Below are positions 40,801 through 55,500 of a DNA stretch of 64,000 bases, in pieces. Both the position numbers and the translations under genes were made by a program. Position 1 is the stretch's first letter. Each line of letters starts with the position of its first letter. The stretch is from Thysanoteuthis rhombus (lineage: Eukaryota; Mollusca; Cephalopoda; Oegopsida; Thysanoteuthidae), in contig OY735202.1 in assembly GCA_963457665.1 (NCBI GenBank), forward strand, positions 44,563,903 to 44,627,902, given 5' to 3'. Under the pieces are notes generated by a model that was not told the origin of the DNA, did no database searches, and saw nothing but the letters and a program-made list of their open reading frames with translations.

Positions 40801-43800
40801 CATTGAGTGGATAATGACATTCATTGCTGAAAATGTCCAAATAAGAAAATCTATCTGCAGTAAAATCAGATGACATAGTCATAAATTACAAATTCAGAAC
40901 TCCACTAGTTTAAGAAAAAAAATATTCTTCTCAGCAAGAGGAGCAAAAGTGAGAAGACAGTCACATCTGAGAAAATCAATATTTTTATAAAAACAACCCT
41001 AATTCTGATATCAGCCATACTAAATTTAACTACTAATTCTCTTATTAGTTTAATCATAGCCTAACTGAAGTTGGTTTAATGATAGAATCAATTGCAGTCA
41101 AAAAAAAAGCCTATTTTAAGTACATAGATGTGTTAGAAGTAAGCTCGAATTCCGGTGTAAAATTTCTTCAACTTTATAATCATTTCAGTTTTACGCCTTC
41201 TACATTTTTTCGAATTTCCAGCAAATAAAGCAATAAAAATATTATGGAACACATACCAACTAAATATTGAGATGATGGTTTTTAATGGACAAAAATATAA
41301 ACCATACATACAATACTTGTTTTTTTTTAAAGGAAAAAGGTGCAGCAAACCTACCTTATCTTCTCTGAGACTAGTGACATTGAAGCTTTGCTCTTGGATA
41401 AGTCGATCAAGAACACACAAACGGTCCATTTTCTCCTAAAAATTAAGTCAATGCACAATAAGTTAAAATAGAAAAGTTGTTTTGAAAAGAACATTAAAAA
41501 TGAATAAATAAAAGTGATTACGAAAATTTTAAAAACTTGCTTTTAGGATAATTAATCTCATGCCATTTGAGTATAAAAATACACTGAACTAGAAATACAA
41601 ATCTAAAAGAAGAATTTATGTCTAGCTGATTTCACACAAGATGATCTTCACATAAAAAAGAAATTTTGATAAACCTGGGAAACTCAAATGATTAAATACA
41701 GGGTTGGGGATAATAAGGTGTTAATTCTCACCCACCCTGTATATCCTTGATTTGAATTGGTATATCACAATTGGTTAATGAAGTGTATGTTAGTATGAGA
41801 AATAAGAGGTCAGCAGTTCAAAATCAATGGTTCTCAAAGTCCTAGGTTGCATTCTTCCCCTTGGGATCCTAGATTTCTTTTTTATACCTCCCCTATTATA
41901 CATTTCTGCCTTGAATGGAATTTCTCCTGGATTACAGCTGAAATTCCTACCCTGGTAATCTAGTACCTCCTTATTGAGAACCACTGTCCTAGATGGTTTA
42001 TAAGATATGATTTGCTTACTAAGTCTTACAAACGAACAGAGTGGGTACTTGATATAAAAGAAAAAAAAAACATGCTATATTATGACTTAAGCATGAATCA
42101 TAACTGACAAATCTTGAATTCATTCTTCATCATGTAAGCTATCAAAGAAATTTCTCTTTTCATAATATAATATAATAATTTATAATCATTTATAATATAA
42201 AAATCTATATAATAAGACATTTCTAACCTCTAAATCAGCCTCGTCATTTGTCAGTTCTCTAACATCTTTCTCTATCTTTTGGATAATCACATCTTCTTGG
42301 CGTTGTCGGGAGAACTCAAGCATTTTCTTGGGTGGAATGTACTCATCTGGATGCAGGATGTGCTGTAAAGAGAGGAAGAAGGATTATTGGCAATTATACT
42401 TTTCACACAAATATCAATTTTACATATTCAAAAAAGTTATTCAGCGGATAAAACAGAATTAAAATTTTGATCATGTATTCATCATTATTTGTACTTTTCA
42501 TCAAGTTAATGATATAAATAACTACTCAAGTCAAGACATTAGTTATCAACTATTTAATTGATTTGAAAAGAATACAGGTCTGGGTAATCACTCGACAGAA
42601 ACCGTCACTTGACCAATGTCATTTAGCAGCATGCTATGCTATGGGGTGATGGATTAAAAGATTAGCAAAAGGTCATCACTAGATAGATTACTTCTCTTGC
42701 CTTTTGTTGGGCAGTGATTGCTAAAAAAAAGTCTGAATTTCAAAAAAATCTTGTGTGAATGCTGCCAGATACAAACTAAATGATCAATTTAGCATAAAGT
42801 TACATTGCAGATTAAATTGTATATTCCCCCCCCCAAAAAACGGGGGTGGGGCCTCAGTGCAGAACCAACAAACCAGGCAGAATCACTTGGAAAACTGGAG
42901 AAACGTATTTTGATTACATTGGCGGTTTTCCCTTCTTCATTCAAGTTTACTCATTGGATTGTATCGCATACGCTGGACGAATGGTTTACAAAGATACTTT
43001 GAGAATCTAGTCTTAATGTCAGCGCATTGTGCCCTGTGGAACGTCCGTCTTATATAAGAGCATATATGATATTTTCTTTGCAACTCCAGAGAAAGCAAAG
43101 ATTCGTTTATTTTTTAAATCCCTCAGATCGAAAAGCACATCACATACAAGATTAATGCTACACTGAATTGTCATTTGTTCTTCATACTAGCTCAGTCACA
43201 GCTAGCAAGGGTACTCAGTGTAGTATGGGTTAAAAAGAAAATAAAATAAATAAATAAATTTTTTTTTTTAAATCACTGCTCCATGATAATTCTATAAACA
43301 GTTCATAGGCAGAAAATTGGACTAAATCCAAAGTATAAGGGACTGATCACACAGCATTAATAAATATTTTCTCAAGTAAAATAACTTAGAAAAATAATCT
43401 TTGTATATCATAAAAATAAAAATTTCATTCAATAAACATCAAGGAAGATACAATAAGAAAAGGAAAATATAAAGATAAAGTAAGAAATTAATTTCAAAAC
43501 AATTCTGTGATTCTAAATTATATCATTATCTAAAATTCAAAAAGATAAATAATCCTCACCTTGCGGTACTGCGTAGCCAACATGTAGTTATTTCCACCAT
43601 ATAAACTACCCATGGTTACCATGTTATCAACAAGATTCTCAATAGGTTTGTACATCTCCAACTAAAAAATAGCAAATTGAAGAAATGTAAAAAAAATTTT
43701 TTAAAAGCAATTTATTGGCTCATACGATTCAATTTATCAAAATCTCTGTAAATGTAAATTTGGGGGTTAACATTACCAGGTATCAAATAATCTCTATCAC

Positions 43801-46800
43801 ACTAATAATATCAAATAGAAAATTGTGTTATGTCTTCTTTTAAGACCTTTTTTGGGGTGGCTATGATATTCTCACACAAGTTTACATTTGATCTAATATG
43901 ATATGCAATTTTTTTTTTCTCTCTCTCCATAATTTCAGTACAGTGCAGGTAAAATATAAATAATACTTCTACAAAAATAAGATGAATAATTAAGTTACAC
44001 AGAACTGATCATGTTCCTTCAAGATTTATAACATTTTACAGAAAATGCAATTCTATCAGAAGATAGTCCAAGTTAGCTTTGTGTCACTTGTATTTTTTTG
44101 TAATAATAAATATTCTGTCCTCTCATTTCGTCGACTGACTTATCATCAGCACACAGATTTAGATTATTTTGGTTTGGGATTATTTTAGGTGTCGGATGTA
44201 AAATTAGATTTCTTTTTAATGAGGCTCAAATATTTCAAGATAATTTTGGCAAAATCCAGATACATTTTGGATGAATTCGGTCTCTTTGGTTTGATGACCC
44301 CAGAACGTTTTTATTTGAGCCTCATTTGTTGTTATTGATGAAAATGTATAATCCTGCTTCACAAATGAGCTTGATTAACCTATGCCTATATAATTTATAG
44401 AAATGATCAAAGAATTTTTCTACAACCAAAAAAAAAGAGAGAAAAAAAAAAATCAGTATTTCCTGCATATAAAATTTTTACTAGCTAACTTCTGAAATAA
44501 CTAACTACAATGTACGTATCTTTAATGTTGCTGATAATAAAAGTTGATAAAAAAATTACTTCAAAACAGTGCAATCTTCTATTCAATGAACATTTGTTTT
44601 GGGGTTTTTTTGGGGGATCTTTTGACTGAAATTTGAGCCTTTTGGTGCACTAAAAAAGTATTTTATAAAACAGCAGTCGGCAAAAAGCCAAGTTGGTGGA
44701 ACATCACTTCATCAAAAAAGTCGTCCACAAATGGGTTGTGCAACAAATCTGTTGTTGACTGAACCTGTGTCATCTATGTTAGTTGACAAAACAACCGAGA
44801 ACCATATATATATATCATTGATTGGACTGGCATTCAAAATTTAATTACCTCCCTTTAGTTGAAAACAGTTTCATTCAAAGAACTTTTGAGCAAAATTATA
44901 TTGATAATACCAAGAAATACAGCAATGCCCTGAATAGTAACAGTTTTGATGTAGTATGGTCAAGGTTTGTTATGCAAATTAATGTAATCAAGTATAAACG
45001 GAAAAAATAAAACTGTATCAGATCAAGTTTTGAATGGTACGCAAAATTTTGGATTGAATTAACCATACTAATCAAGATATACCTGTATTCACTTGAAGAA
45101 CTTATAAAGCAGCAGCTACTTCACAGCAAAATATAAACTAAATTTAATACTTCAAACTCTTACCTTGTTTTCAACTTCACTACATTGTTTCTTGAGTTCC
45201 AGGAATTGGCCATGCTTGTCCTCTAAGTGGTAGTCTAGAATTGTGTTGGATTCTCGAAGCCTATGAAAAAATGTTTATTTTAGATAAATATAAAGGAATT
45301 AAAAAAGCAGGGCTTACAAAAGAATGAGAAATTTGATTAATAAATCTGGTTCATGTATTAATTAAACCATCTGATATACAGGGTTTTCACATTGAAAATA
45401 GTCATATTGGCAATCCTAGTCAACTATGTTTGGGTCAATACCATTTGTACCCAACTGATCAGATACATGTCCAACTATAATATCTTTGACTAGATGTTAT
45501 ATCCACACCATCAGTTGTCATATTCTGGGAGATGTTATACCTTTCGGTGGCATAAGATTATAGTTGTGCCAATTTGATATTGAGATGATACTCTATCGAG
45601 TCTTAGTATCAAATAGTATTTGATATTAATACTGGATAGAGTTACACTGAGTTGTTATTCTAGGTACACTGAATACTTTTGTCAATAGTTCTTCATACTG
45701 ATTTTGTCATAACTAGTGGAGGTACTCGGCATTGGCTAGAGAACAATATCTTCAATTATTAAAAACATAGGAAACCAAATGATATTTCATTTTATATAAG
45801 TTTCATAAATGAGAAAACCTACTCAATTCTGACCTCTTAATGGGGAGGGGGGGATACCCAATTTTGACCACTGAAGGGGGAAAAAGAAGCAGCCCAAAAG
45901 AAAAAAAGTTTCCCTATTTTTTTACCAATAGCCAGATTACTTTTTCTCTGCTGCACAACATTCTCTCTCTCATATACAATTTTTTTTTTTAAGGGCTCAC
46001 TTTTGATCCCTAATAGAGAAAAAAAACATTTTGCCCACTTCTTGTTCTTAGAGAGCTTACCTTTTTCTCTTACTGCTACATATGAAATTTCTCTTTCATA
46101 TAGATATAAACATTCCCGCATTGTCACTCACCCCCATACAATATTTTCAACAAAAAAAAAAAAAAAAAAAAAAAACAAATACTTTCAAGCACTCATTACT
46201 TCACAATTCTATCAGTCACTGTACATAAAATGTGTATAAAATGTGTCTTCAGTTCAGCAAAGTACTTGCATCATAACTCAACCCCACTGCCCGCTAAAAA
46301 CTCTGAGTTGAAATTTTCAATAAAAAAATAAATAGCCTATGTTTGATCCTGAGGTTAAATCAATGTCTACGCAAAAAATCAGAGTTCTTGAACATTCCAT
46401 TCAGCCATGATCCTCACACAGACTGAAACACAAATTAAGGACTTTCACATAGTATTACACAAAGTGGCTGACCCTTAGATCTCACAGGTGATCTTATACT
46501 GTACGCAACACCTTGAGTTACACAAGTTCTACATAAGGCATTGACCAGACGATGGTAAGGTAGTAAAAGATGTCAGTGGTGATAGCAGTCATAGAGTGGT
46601 AACCAAACCATCCAACACTAACAAGATTTTTTAAATTTTACTTTAATAAAATCAATTTTACAGAAAAGGTGAAACTCACTGTCTTTTATATTCCTGTTCA
46701 TACGGACGAAGTTGATCGATTTGGTTTCGTAATGATTCCCGACAACGTTCCAGGTAAGCCTTGTTACGTCTTAATTGTATCAACAAGAGAACAAGCTCTT

Positions 46801-49800
46801 CATGCTGTAATAAAAGACATTAACATCATCATGAAAGAAAAAGACTATCTTACTTTTTTTGATTACATTAAACACCATTTTATTCTTTGGACTAATATTC
46901 TCAACTTTGTCTATAGTTTCTAGAAGGGTCATAACATTGAAAGTGTTTTCCAGACGATTGAACTGTTTGTTGTTTGTGTAAATATTGGATGATCCATTCT
47001 ACAGCTTTCTCCAGGTGTACTCTCCTAATGTGATAGTGATAAACAAAAATTATTTCTCTTCAATGGTTGCAACATGTATGGCATAAGATTTGAGTGTTTT
47101 CCTTTGCATTTCTTGAGAGCAAATATTTCTGTTTATCACCATGACATTCGGATTATCTGAAGAAGGCCGTAGAATGGATCAGTCAAATCATTGAGTTAAC
47201 AACATGAACAAGGAGTTCAACTGTCTGAAAATTTCTTAGAATATCATCAACTTTGTTGTTCTATCTAACATTATGTTTTGAATCAGCTTTTCTTGGATTA
47301 TGATTCTCGCATGAGGGAACAATCAATATAATACATCAAAGAGAATATTACTTCAAAGAAGAGAATAAATAGGAATAAATCAAATGTGTTATAAAGCTTA
47401 TTAATAGAGGCTTCTTTGAACAAGTACATTTCAATGGAATGAGCAAGCATCTCAGATCAAAACTAATAGATGTTTCTGAGAGGAGATAGAAAACAATATA
47501 TCTGATTGGAAATACCGATTCAAAGACAAGTAAAGCCGATTGGCTAAAAGCTTATGGACATGATCATTAAAAAGATAAGATCAATGGAAAAATGATAAGC
47601 AGATCAATAAGAGAATTAGGACGGGGGATCAAAACAGATATAATCTATTTATATTGAACATAGAATTAAAAGTAATATGAAGAGGTATAAATAAATCTGA
47701 AATAAAAGGAAGAAATTGACGAGAGGAAAAATATGCCCGTATCCCAGATATGAATTATTACATTAAATACTTCATCCAAAATAGCTCTGTAGGCAACCCT
47801 AGGGAATTTTATACATTAATAGCAAATATCGATTTTGTCAGCAATATTCTTTTCTAAATCTCCATCTTTTGACTGGTTTAATAACTAAAAAGCTAAAAAA
47901 AAAAATGAAATAAAAGCTAACATGATAATATATGAATGTCCAGAAGTCCACACTCACTGCACTATACCAAAATATACAAACCATCTAGATGTATCAGCAA
48001 GAAGAAATTAAGGGTGTTTGTTATTTGCCAAGCAAATAATATTACATGAACCGCTTAAAAATGCTATAACTAAAATGTTTAATTTTGTTTTTTTTCAAAA
48101 CGTTTTTGCTTTTTAAATGTTAGTATCTAATTTTAGGGATCGTGTTTTGTTAATAGAATGTAAATGAGTTTTGATGAAATTCAATTAACAAAATGATAAC
48201 AATCTCTTCTAAGCACATTAGTAGCAAAAATGAAGACCTTTGAAAATTATATACATCTTTATTGTGGCTCAGTTAATTTGATACCAATTCATTTTTTTTC
48301 ATCAATATTGAAATATCCGGAAGAAAAAAAAAAAAAAAAAGAATAAGTATGAAAAGTGAATACTGGCTGCATTTAGTCAAATCTCATAACTATCAACTAA
48401 TGTACTCAATTAAAATCGAACTTACTGTTTTGCCAAGAAGGTCTCCGGCTGAAATGCTCATTCGAAGTCTTCCTTGGCTGGCTTTCAGTTTGGCAAACAT
48501 TGGATGTGTAGTTTCCTGTTGAATATAAATTCACAGAGATATATGATAGAGCAAAATATAACATTTCATTTAGACAACAAAGACCCGATCTGAATAAATA
48601 CAGAAACATTGAATAAGCCATGAAATCATTAACCCAGATTAAAACTGAAAATAATACCTGTACCCGACGTAAATGAATCACCGAAGCCCGCACGGATAAC
48701 AGAACTAATTATCTAAAATTATCTTTAAAAAATATTTCTTCTATCTAAAAGGATCTAAAAGAAAAAAAAATACCAGCACAAGATTGGGGGTCAGGCCAAA
48801 AACGGCAGAAGAAGCAAAAAAAGAAGAAGAAAAAATTTTTTTAAAAGGTGCTCTCTGGTGTACTCATACAAATTTTCAAGGTTGCAGCCCCTAAAATGTG
48901 TCTGAGTCCCTCGAGACATACACAGAAGAGCAAAAACAGAAGAGTACTTCTCTAAAATATATCTTTATAACCCTGAGAAATTGGACCATTTAAAAGATTA
49001 ACACATACTTTTGTTACATAAACCTAAAAACATCCCTAGACACAATAAGGAAAGAAAAGATAATCATTGAATTAAAGCCATGGAGGACAAGTTCTTTTTA
49101 ATGCTACTTACAACAATACATACACACATCTTAGGCTTTATTTAGGGAATAATGTTGTAATGCATTATTCAGAAGGTCTTTTCTGAAAGGCTACTAAATC
49201 TCTAATTATTTGAAATTAAGCCTATAGCAAAATTCCAATGAAAAATTAGAGCACAGAAAGGGAATATTTCCTCTGGGTCTCCAAGCTGACAATTGGGAAA
49301 CACCTAGATGAAATAAACCACAGATTGATGAAGAAAAGATTTTACACACATACTCAAAACTTTACAGTCAGCAACAAATGAAATATCACAGTTGAATAAA
49401 TTGACTTTTTTTTTCTTCAAAGTAGGTATTTTGGATGAAGCTTCTAAAGGTAGGTCTTTTTGGCAAAGTTTTTGTAAACTGAAAAACCCAAATATCTGGA
49501 CCTTGCCAGAGAACTGAAAAGAAATGTGACATAATTCATCAAGTGCACCCATCAATGGAGCATTAGGAATATTTCCAAAAAGCCTTGCGTAAAGATAGTA
49601 AGAATTTGAATCACGAGAAAGAATTGGAACCATGAAATAATTAAACAAAAAGTAACATCAGTAAGATACCAATGCAAAAATAGCAGCGTACTAAGGAGAC
49701 TTGCTGTAACTCCATCTCCAGCCAGAGCTTCAAGATACTATACTACCGATGGAAAATCTAAACAAGCATAGAAAAAAAAAATTTTAATTTAGACTATTAT

Positions 49801-52501
49801 TTTTAAAATCTAGATTTTCTCATAATTTTTAATGTTTAGTCAATTACCCAGTCAGATATCTTTCAAATTCGTATGGCATCATAGTTTTGGAGGGGGGGGG
49901 GTCCTGAATATTCCAACACCTACACACAAGCACATTAGAAAGTATATTCACAATACAATAATTTTTCTCTAAAGATTGTACCTTCATTTCAAAATGAGAA
50001 GTATGGTAAAAACCTATGTATTACATAGGCTGTGGACCACAGAAACTGATCGCAAACATGAGGGACAACATTTTGGATAACAATGGATCCAACATGAATC
50101 TAGATCTGGCTCTACACAAAGCATCACTATTTTTGATAACGAGTTTACTTCACACATTTCTTAATGAGTATCTAGTTCCTTAAAAGAAATTGAACCAACA
50201 TTTAGGTTGGTGTGAAAAAAAAACAAAAAAAAAAAAAACAAACATGCCCAAAAAGCATACCCAAAACTAAGTGAAATGTCAATGAGTACAAATTGGTGGT
50301 GTTGAATTGTGTGAAGTAATATTAAATCATACTACACAGTAGTAGTGATACCTATTTGGGGTGGGGGGGATAAAGTCTCAAAACTGGATTTGTCATGGCA
50401 AGGAGAGGTAGAGCTGGTTAAGCAACAGGTAAAAAGTCTGGAGCATTTCACCTGTCAATCTGGTGGAAAGATGTGAACACTTAGTCCAGGAGAAGATGTA
50501 ACATTATATGAAAGGATTGTCATTGTGTCCCAAGTGTTTCTTTTGTCAGTTAATTCTCTCTGAATAAAGAATAATACAATAGTCTTTTCATGTTTACAAG
50601 TGGAATTGATGTCCTCAAAGAAATTAGGAAAAAAAAAAGGAAAAAAAGAAAAAGAAGGAAAAGAAGGAAAAAAAGAAAAAGAAGGAAAAAAAGAAAAAGA
50701 AGGAAAAAAAGAAAAAGAAGGAAAAAAAGAAAAAGAAGGAAAAAAAGAAAAAGAAGGAAAAAAAGAAAAAGAAGGAAAAAAAGAAAAAGAAGGAAAAGAA
50801 AGCCAGAGGGGAGGGAGAGGGAAGGGAGAAAGGAAATGAAGGATCAAAGCAATTTTCACACCTTCATTCAATCACCACTAACCATAACAGATCGGTTTAA
50901 ACACAGTTGCTAGGTTCAGGTTATTCATGCATTCTGACACTACTATTTATCTTTATATCTAGACTTCATCAAACCCTGACCATTCATTGGTGGAACTTGA
51001 AATTTTGCACAAACAGTAGATGAGTACAATGAGTACGGAAAACATTTTTTTTGTCTTTTGAAAAATACTTCCCAAAATAAGTTTTTTGAGGAAGTACAAT
51101 TTACAGTGTAAGTTTATCCTAAATTAGTGCCTTAGTTTGTGTCTAGCAGCGTTCACGTTTTTTGGGGGTTTGATTTTTTTTTCAGTGATTCAACTAAAGG
51201 TGACAGAAGTGACTAATACATCTATCTTACCTTTTTCCAATTTCTATATTGATCATCTCCCAAAAGATGTTGGTCAAATGATGATTTCTATGAGTGACTA
51301 ACCAGACCTGATTTTGAATAATTTGACTGCATACCAGTGATTCATAATTTCCTTTAGAATGCTAATCTGTTTTCTTTCTTTCTTTTTACCTTCCACTTGA
51401 AGGTGTCATGAGGGGGGTGGAAATGGCAGTCGTGTAATTTTGTGGGTCCATTTTTATTTCATTTTACTTGAACAATTTACTTGTAGCTTGCTAGTCCCAT
51501 CGAAGCTTCAGTATCCCATCAACCAGACACTTTGAGAACACATCCCCTAATCTGTCCTCTACCAGCCTCTTCTTGCAACATTGGAGAAAGGGTTGGTTTT
51601 TTGCAGGTTCAATTTCAGAGTTGTCCATCTCCTAGACTGGCCACACAGCCCAGTCTACTTTGCTTTTTACCTATAGTAGAAGGGATGGAGGAGGGAGAGA
51701 AGTGGATGCATGCCGTTCCCAAGAAGTGAATGCGTTTAAACTTGGTTCACAGATTTCATTTTCCGTGCTAACCTTTAGGCCACTCGCACCTCCTTTGATA
51801 TGAACTATAAACCAACACTCTTAACAGAAAAAAAAGAAGTGATTGAAATATAAAGACAAGTACAAGACCTGTGAATAAAGATAATACAGGACCACCTTAC
51901 AGTCACCATAAGTAGGCACACATCTCACAGCATCACATTAGTACCTTATACTCACAAACCGAAAAATACTTCATCATGGCAATTTTCTCCCTGTTATTGT
52001 GGCTCAACTTCAAGGATGAAGATTTAGACAAGACAGGAAAGTTCTTCCACAGTGGCTGCAGGAAAAGGTCTGGCAACTAGTTTTAAGATGTTGCCTTTTC
52101 TCTGCAGAAAGAGACTATGGGAAACCTTTTTTTTTTCTTCCCCTTTTTTTCCTAATTCAACTAGATATACCATCATGATATTTTAAAACTACAAGAATTT
52201 TTTTAACTTTCAGATATTTCATAGTCTTTTTTGCAGTGGTGCATCACCTCCACATTTTACTGTCAAATTTCAGACCTCCAAGATGGAGTTGACTTTGTTT
52301 TACCCTTATAAGAAGAACAATCTTCAACAAATTGAAGGGCATAAACTCTTCACTGTTTGTCTATCATGTCACGTTAAAACAAACTTTTATACAAAAATTA
52401 ACATTTCTCTACCAGGGTTTGAAATCACAACCATGTGATTGGAAGGCAGATTTTTTACCAACTGAGGTAGACTGACAAGTCTTATATACCTACAATTCAT
52501 T

Positions 52502-52574
<73 letters not shown>

Positions 52575-55500
52575 AATAATAGAAAAGTTGTAGTAATCAT
52601 CTTCAGTCAATATAAAAGTAGGAATGGAGTTTGACTCTGCAGCAGCCAAGCTTGTTTATATTCTATTTCACAAGCAACTGATATTATCTGTACCATCTGA
52701 AGTGTATAAATACATAATCTCTTTCATTAGCTTATGAATTAATAAAGAGGATTAAGCTTGTCAAAATCATGAATATGTTTGTGTATTGTAGCTTACTATT
52801 GCTTTACTCACAAAATAGATATTTCAAACTCATCTCTTATCAATTGAAAGAAATAGTTGAAATAATAATACACTTTGAAAATTGAATTTTCTAAAATTTT
52901 CCCCAACATTAAAAAGAAATTAGATATTTTTGAAAAACCAAACATACATTACCATAGTAGTAAAATATGAATCAATAATACATTCTAAGGGCAAGTTTTT
53001 TGGTCTCTTCATTCATTACAATGTCGAAAAATATCCATGTATGCAGATATTTCCAACATCTATTTTCCAATTCATTACAGTAGATAAGGAGTTTTCTTTG
53101 TTCTTTTTTTTCAAAATATAGCAGCACACACTTATTCAACAAAAGCTATGCAATACAAATATATTATTACATGAATATCTCAAAAGCAGATCGTTTTTAG
53201 CAATGTGAATCTATTATACACCTATCTTCAGATTCATCTTTCAAAATTTGGCCTTCTTTCATAATCAATTGAATCTACTTATATAATGAATACTGTGATA
53301 TTTTTCTGTTTCTTCATCTTCACTTCTATATAAAGGTAACAATTTTACTGATTAAACAATCTCTGACGTAACACTTGGGACAATAGTCTTCCATGATGAG
53401 GTTCCAGTAATTCCTTTTCGAAAAAAATAATCATCTCATAAAAATCAAAAATCTGAATTTTTTCATGAGACATTATCAATTCCCATAATTCAATAGTACA
53501 AAATCTTTCAACTTTACTTTTTCCAAGACATCTGTTACAATATAAAAACCAGTAGCAAGGAGAAAAACAGCATGTGCAGCTGAGCCCTGCACAAAAATTT
53601 CATAAACTGCAATTTTTGTCTCACACCGTCTGATGGTGTCACCTAGCGTGATCTGTACCTCTCTAATGATGCCCATGGCAAACACTACAATCAAAAGAAA
53701 AAAAAAAAAAAAAAGAGGGCAGTCTATAGAAATTCATTCAAACATGATAAAAAGGTCTGATTAGTCACACAAATCATCTTATGACCAACATCTTTTTGCA
53801 GCATGCCATGTTGGGGGTAATGAATTAAAAAATGAGAAAATGGTCAATGAATAAGTAACTTATCTTGCATTTTGTTGGGCAGTAATGACGAAAAAGTCGG
53901 AATTTTCAACAAAAAAAAACAAAACAAAAAAAAACAAAAACAAAATGTGAATTCTGTTGGACACAAACTAAGAGATCTATTTAGCATACTCTTACATTGC
54001 AAATATTAACCTCCCCACCAACTAAAAACAAACAAAGAAAAAAAATTTTTTTTTAGATATAAAGAGTAAATATTCAAAATTTCAGCCCTCTAGCTCCATA
54101 TGTGCAGTCTGTACGTATGATAGATACATAACCATCCAGACGAAGTTGAAAACTGAAGGGACCTATAATTACTTATTTTGACTAGCCTTTTATCTTCATC
54201 CTAATTTTCAGCTGCATTTTATCACAACTTACAATCGGACCATAATCCTCCCCCAACAATTAAACAGTGCAATCAGACATAAAGAGCAAACTCCCACCCT
54301 CTAGCCAGAGGGGATCCACTATATACCTGGCTGTTTCAACCATGCAGCCACAGGGATTTTAGAGTTAAGCAGAAGCTGATTTTACACCTTTAACTTGACT
54401 CGTTACACCCAGTAATCTACACTTGTTAATGTGAACAAGCAAGACCTAGTAGTCTTGATACAACAATATATTTTTTTCTTTTTTTCAATTTTATTCTTGG
54501 ATGAAGTATCACAACATTATAATTGATTTTGGTCTAGTTTTTGCCTTCATTCTAACTTTCAGTCACAACTTTAAATCAAACCAGGATTCCACGAAATACT
54601 TCATCCGAGAATAAATTCGAAAAAAAAATTTTAAAGATACATTGTTGAAGGAAGCTATGTTGACAGTTCTAGTTGACTGTTTCTAATGAGAATAAAAGCA
54701 GAAAAAAAAAAAAAAAAAGGAAGAAAGAATGAATTAAAAGTTATATCAGTATTCATGTACATGTAGGTAATTTCTACTTACAATGACAGCTGTATCAGGC
54801 ATGCTGGGATCTTCTTTAACAGTGTTTATGTTTCTTTCATGAACCCCATTCTGATGTCTGTGTCTCTCAGGAGATGAACCATTGGCACTCAGAAGATTTG
54901 AGGCTGTCTGGCAATTTATATAAGGATCTGAAATTAAGGGAGTACATACTGATTAGAACAAGGACGACGTGAGTGAGGAGGAGAAATTAAGAAAGGTGTA
55001 AAGGCTGGATGTACAGTAGGTGAATGAATAACGGGTCAAGTTGTGAAAACAAAGCAGACTGACAGGGGAGGAGGAGATGATACAGAGCTGCATAAAGTGA
55101 GAGTGACAAAGGTACACTAATAGAGAGGGGGTCACTTATTGTGATCACTTTGGGACAGGGTGTTTCAGATAATAACAGGCTGATAATAAAGCAAAAGATA
55201 CAAAAATTGAAACAATTTACATTCATTGTTACAGATTTACATCCAATGTCATAAGTAGTTGTGTTATTAAATTCAATATCATAAACAAACTTACATTACA
55301 TGAAATTAATAAGAATTTTCAAATCCTTTTAAATGAAGTGTTTGGGACCAAATGATTTTGACAACAATAACTGTTTGATAACATTATCCTTGATTATAAT
55401 AAACACTTTCCTGGGTATTATTATAAAATGAAAGCAGGTGAATTTGATATCAAAAAAGCTGTCTCGTTTTTTAAATTCCTATTTTTTTTCTCTTTGAGAA

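Larger units (their letters stand above)
39678..42227 (-). other. Three short introns among exons 7-10
   Basis: Introns of 793, 731 and 792 bp (39678-40470, 40624-41354, 41436-42227). I see only AT-rich sequence and short A runs in them. This is the most compact and repeat-poor part of the gene. Confidence 0.6.
42363..45163 (-). other. Introns between exons 5, 6 and 7
   Basis: 1197 bp (42363-43559), with family A copy 2 and the C10 run, and 1502 bp (43662-45163), with the MITE remnant near 44905-45085. No other feature seen. Confidence 0.6.
45261..48425 (-). other. Introns between exons 3, 4 and 5
   Basis: 1419 bp (45261-46679), with an oligo-G run at about 45841 and an A run at 46151-46174, and 1621 bp (46805-48425), with the family B copy. 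Nothing else recognised. Confidence 0.6.
48516..54781 (-). other. Intron between exons 2 and 3
   Basis: 6266 bp and repeat-rich: purine minisatellite, family A copies 3 and 4, SINEs at 51640 and 52425, compound microsatellite, oligo-G at about 49893. A minus open frame at 49304-49648 (with GALDELCHISFQFSGKV) is protein-like but unassigned. Confidence 0.6.

Noticed and set aside
50590..50913. Long Lys/Arg-rich open frames, with Ser/Phe-rich frames on the other strand
   Set aside because: They are translations of the 18-bp purine repeat, open in several frames at once.
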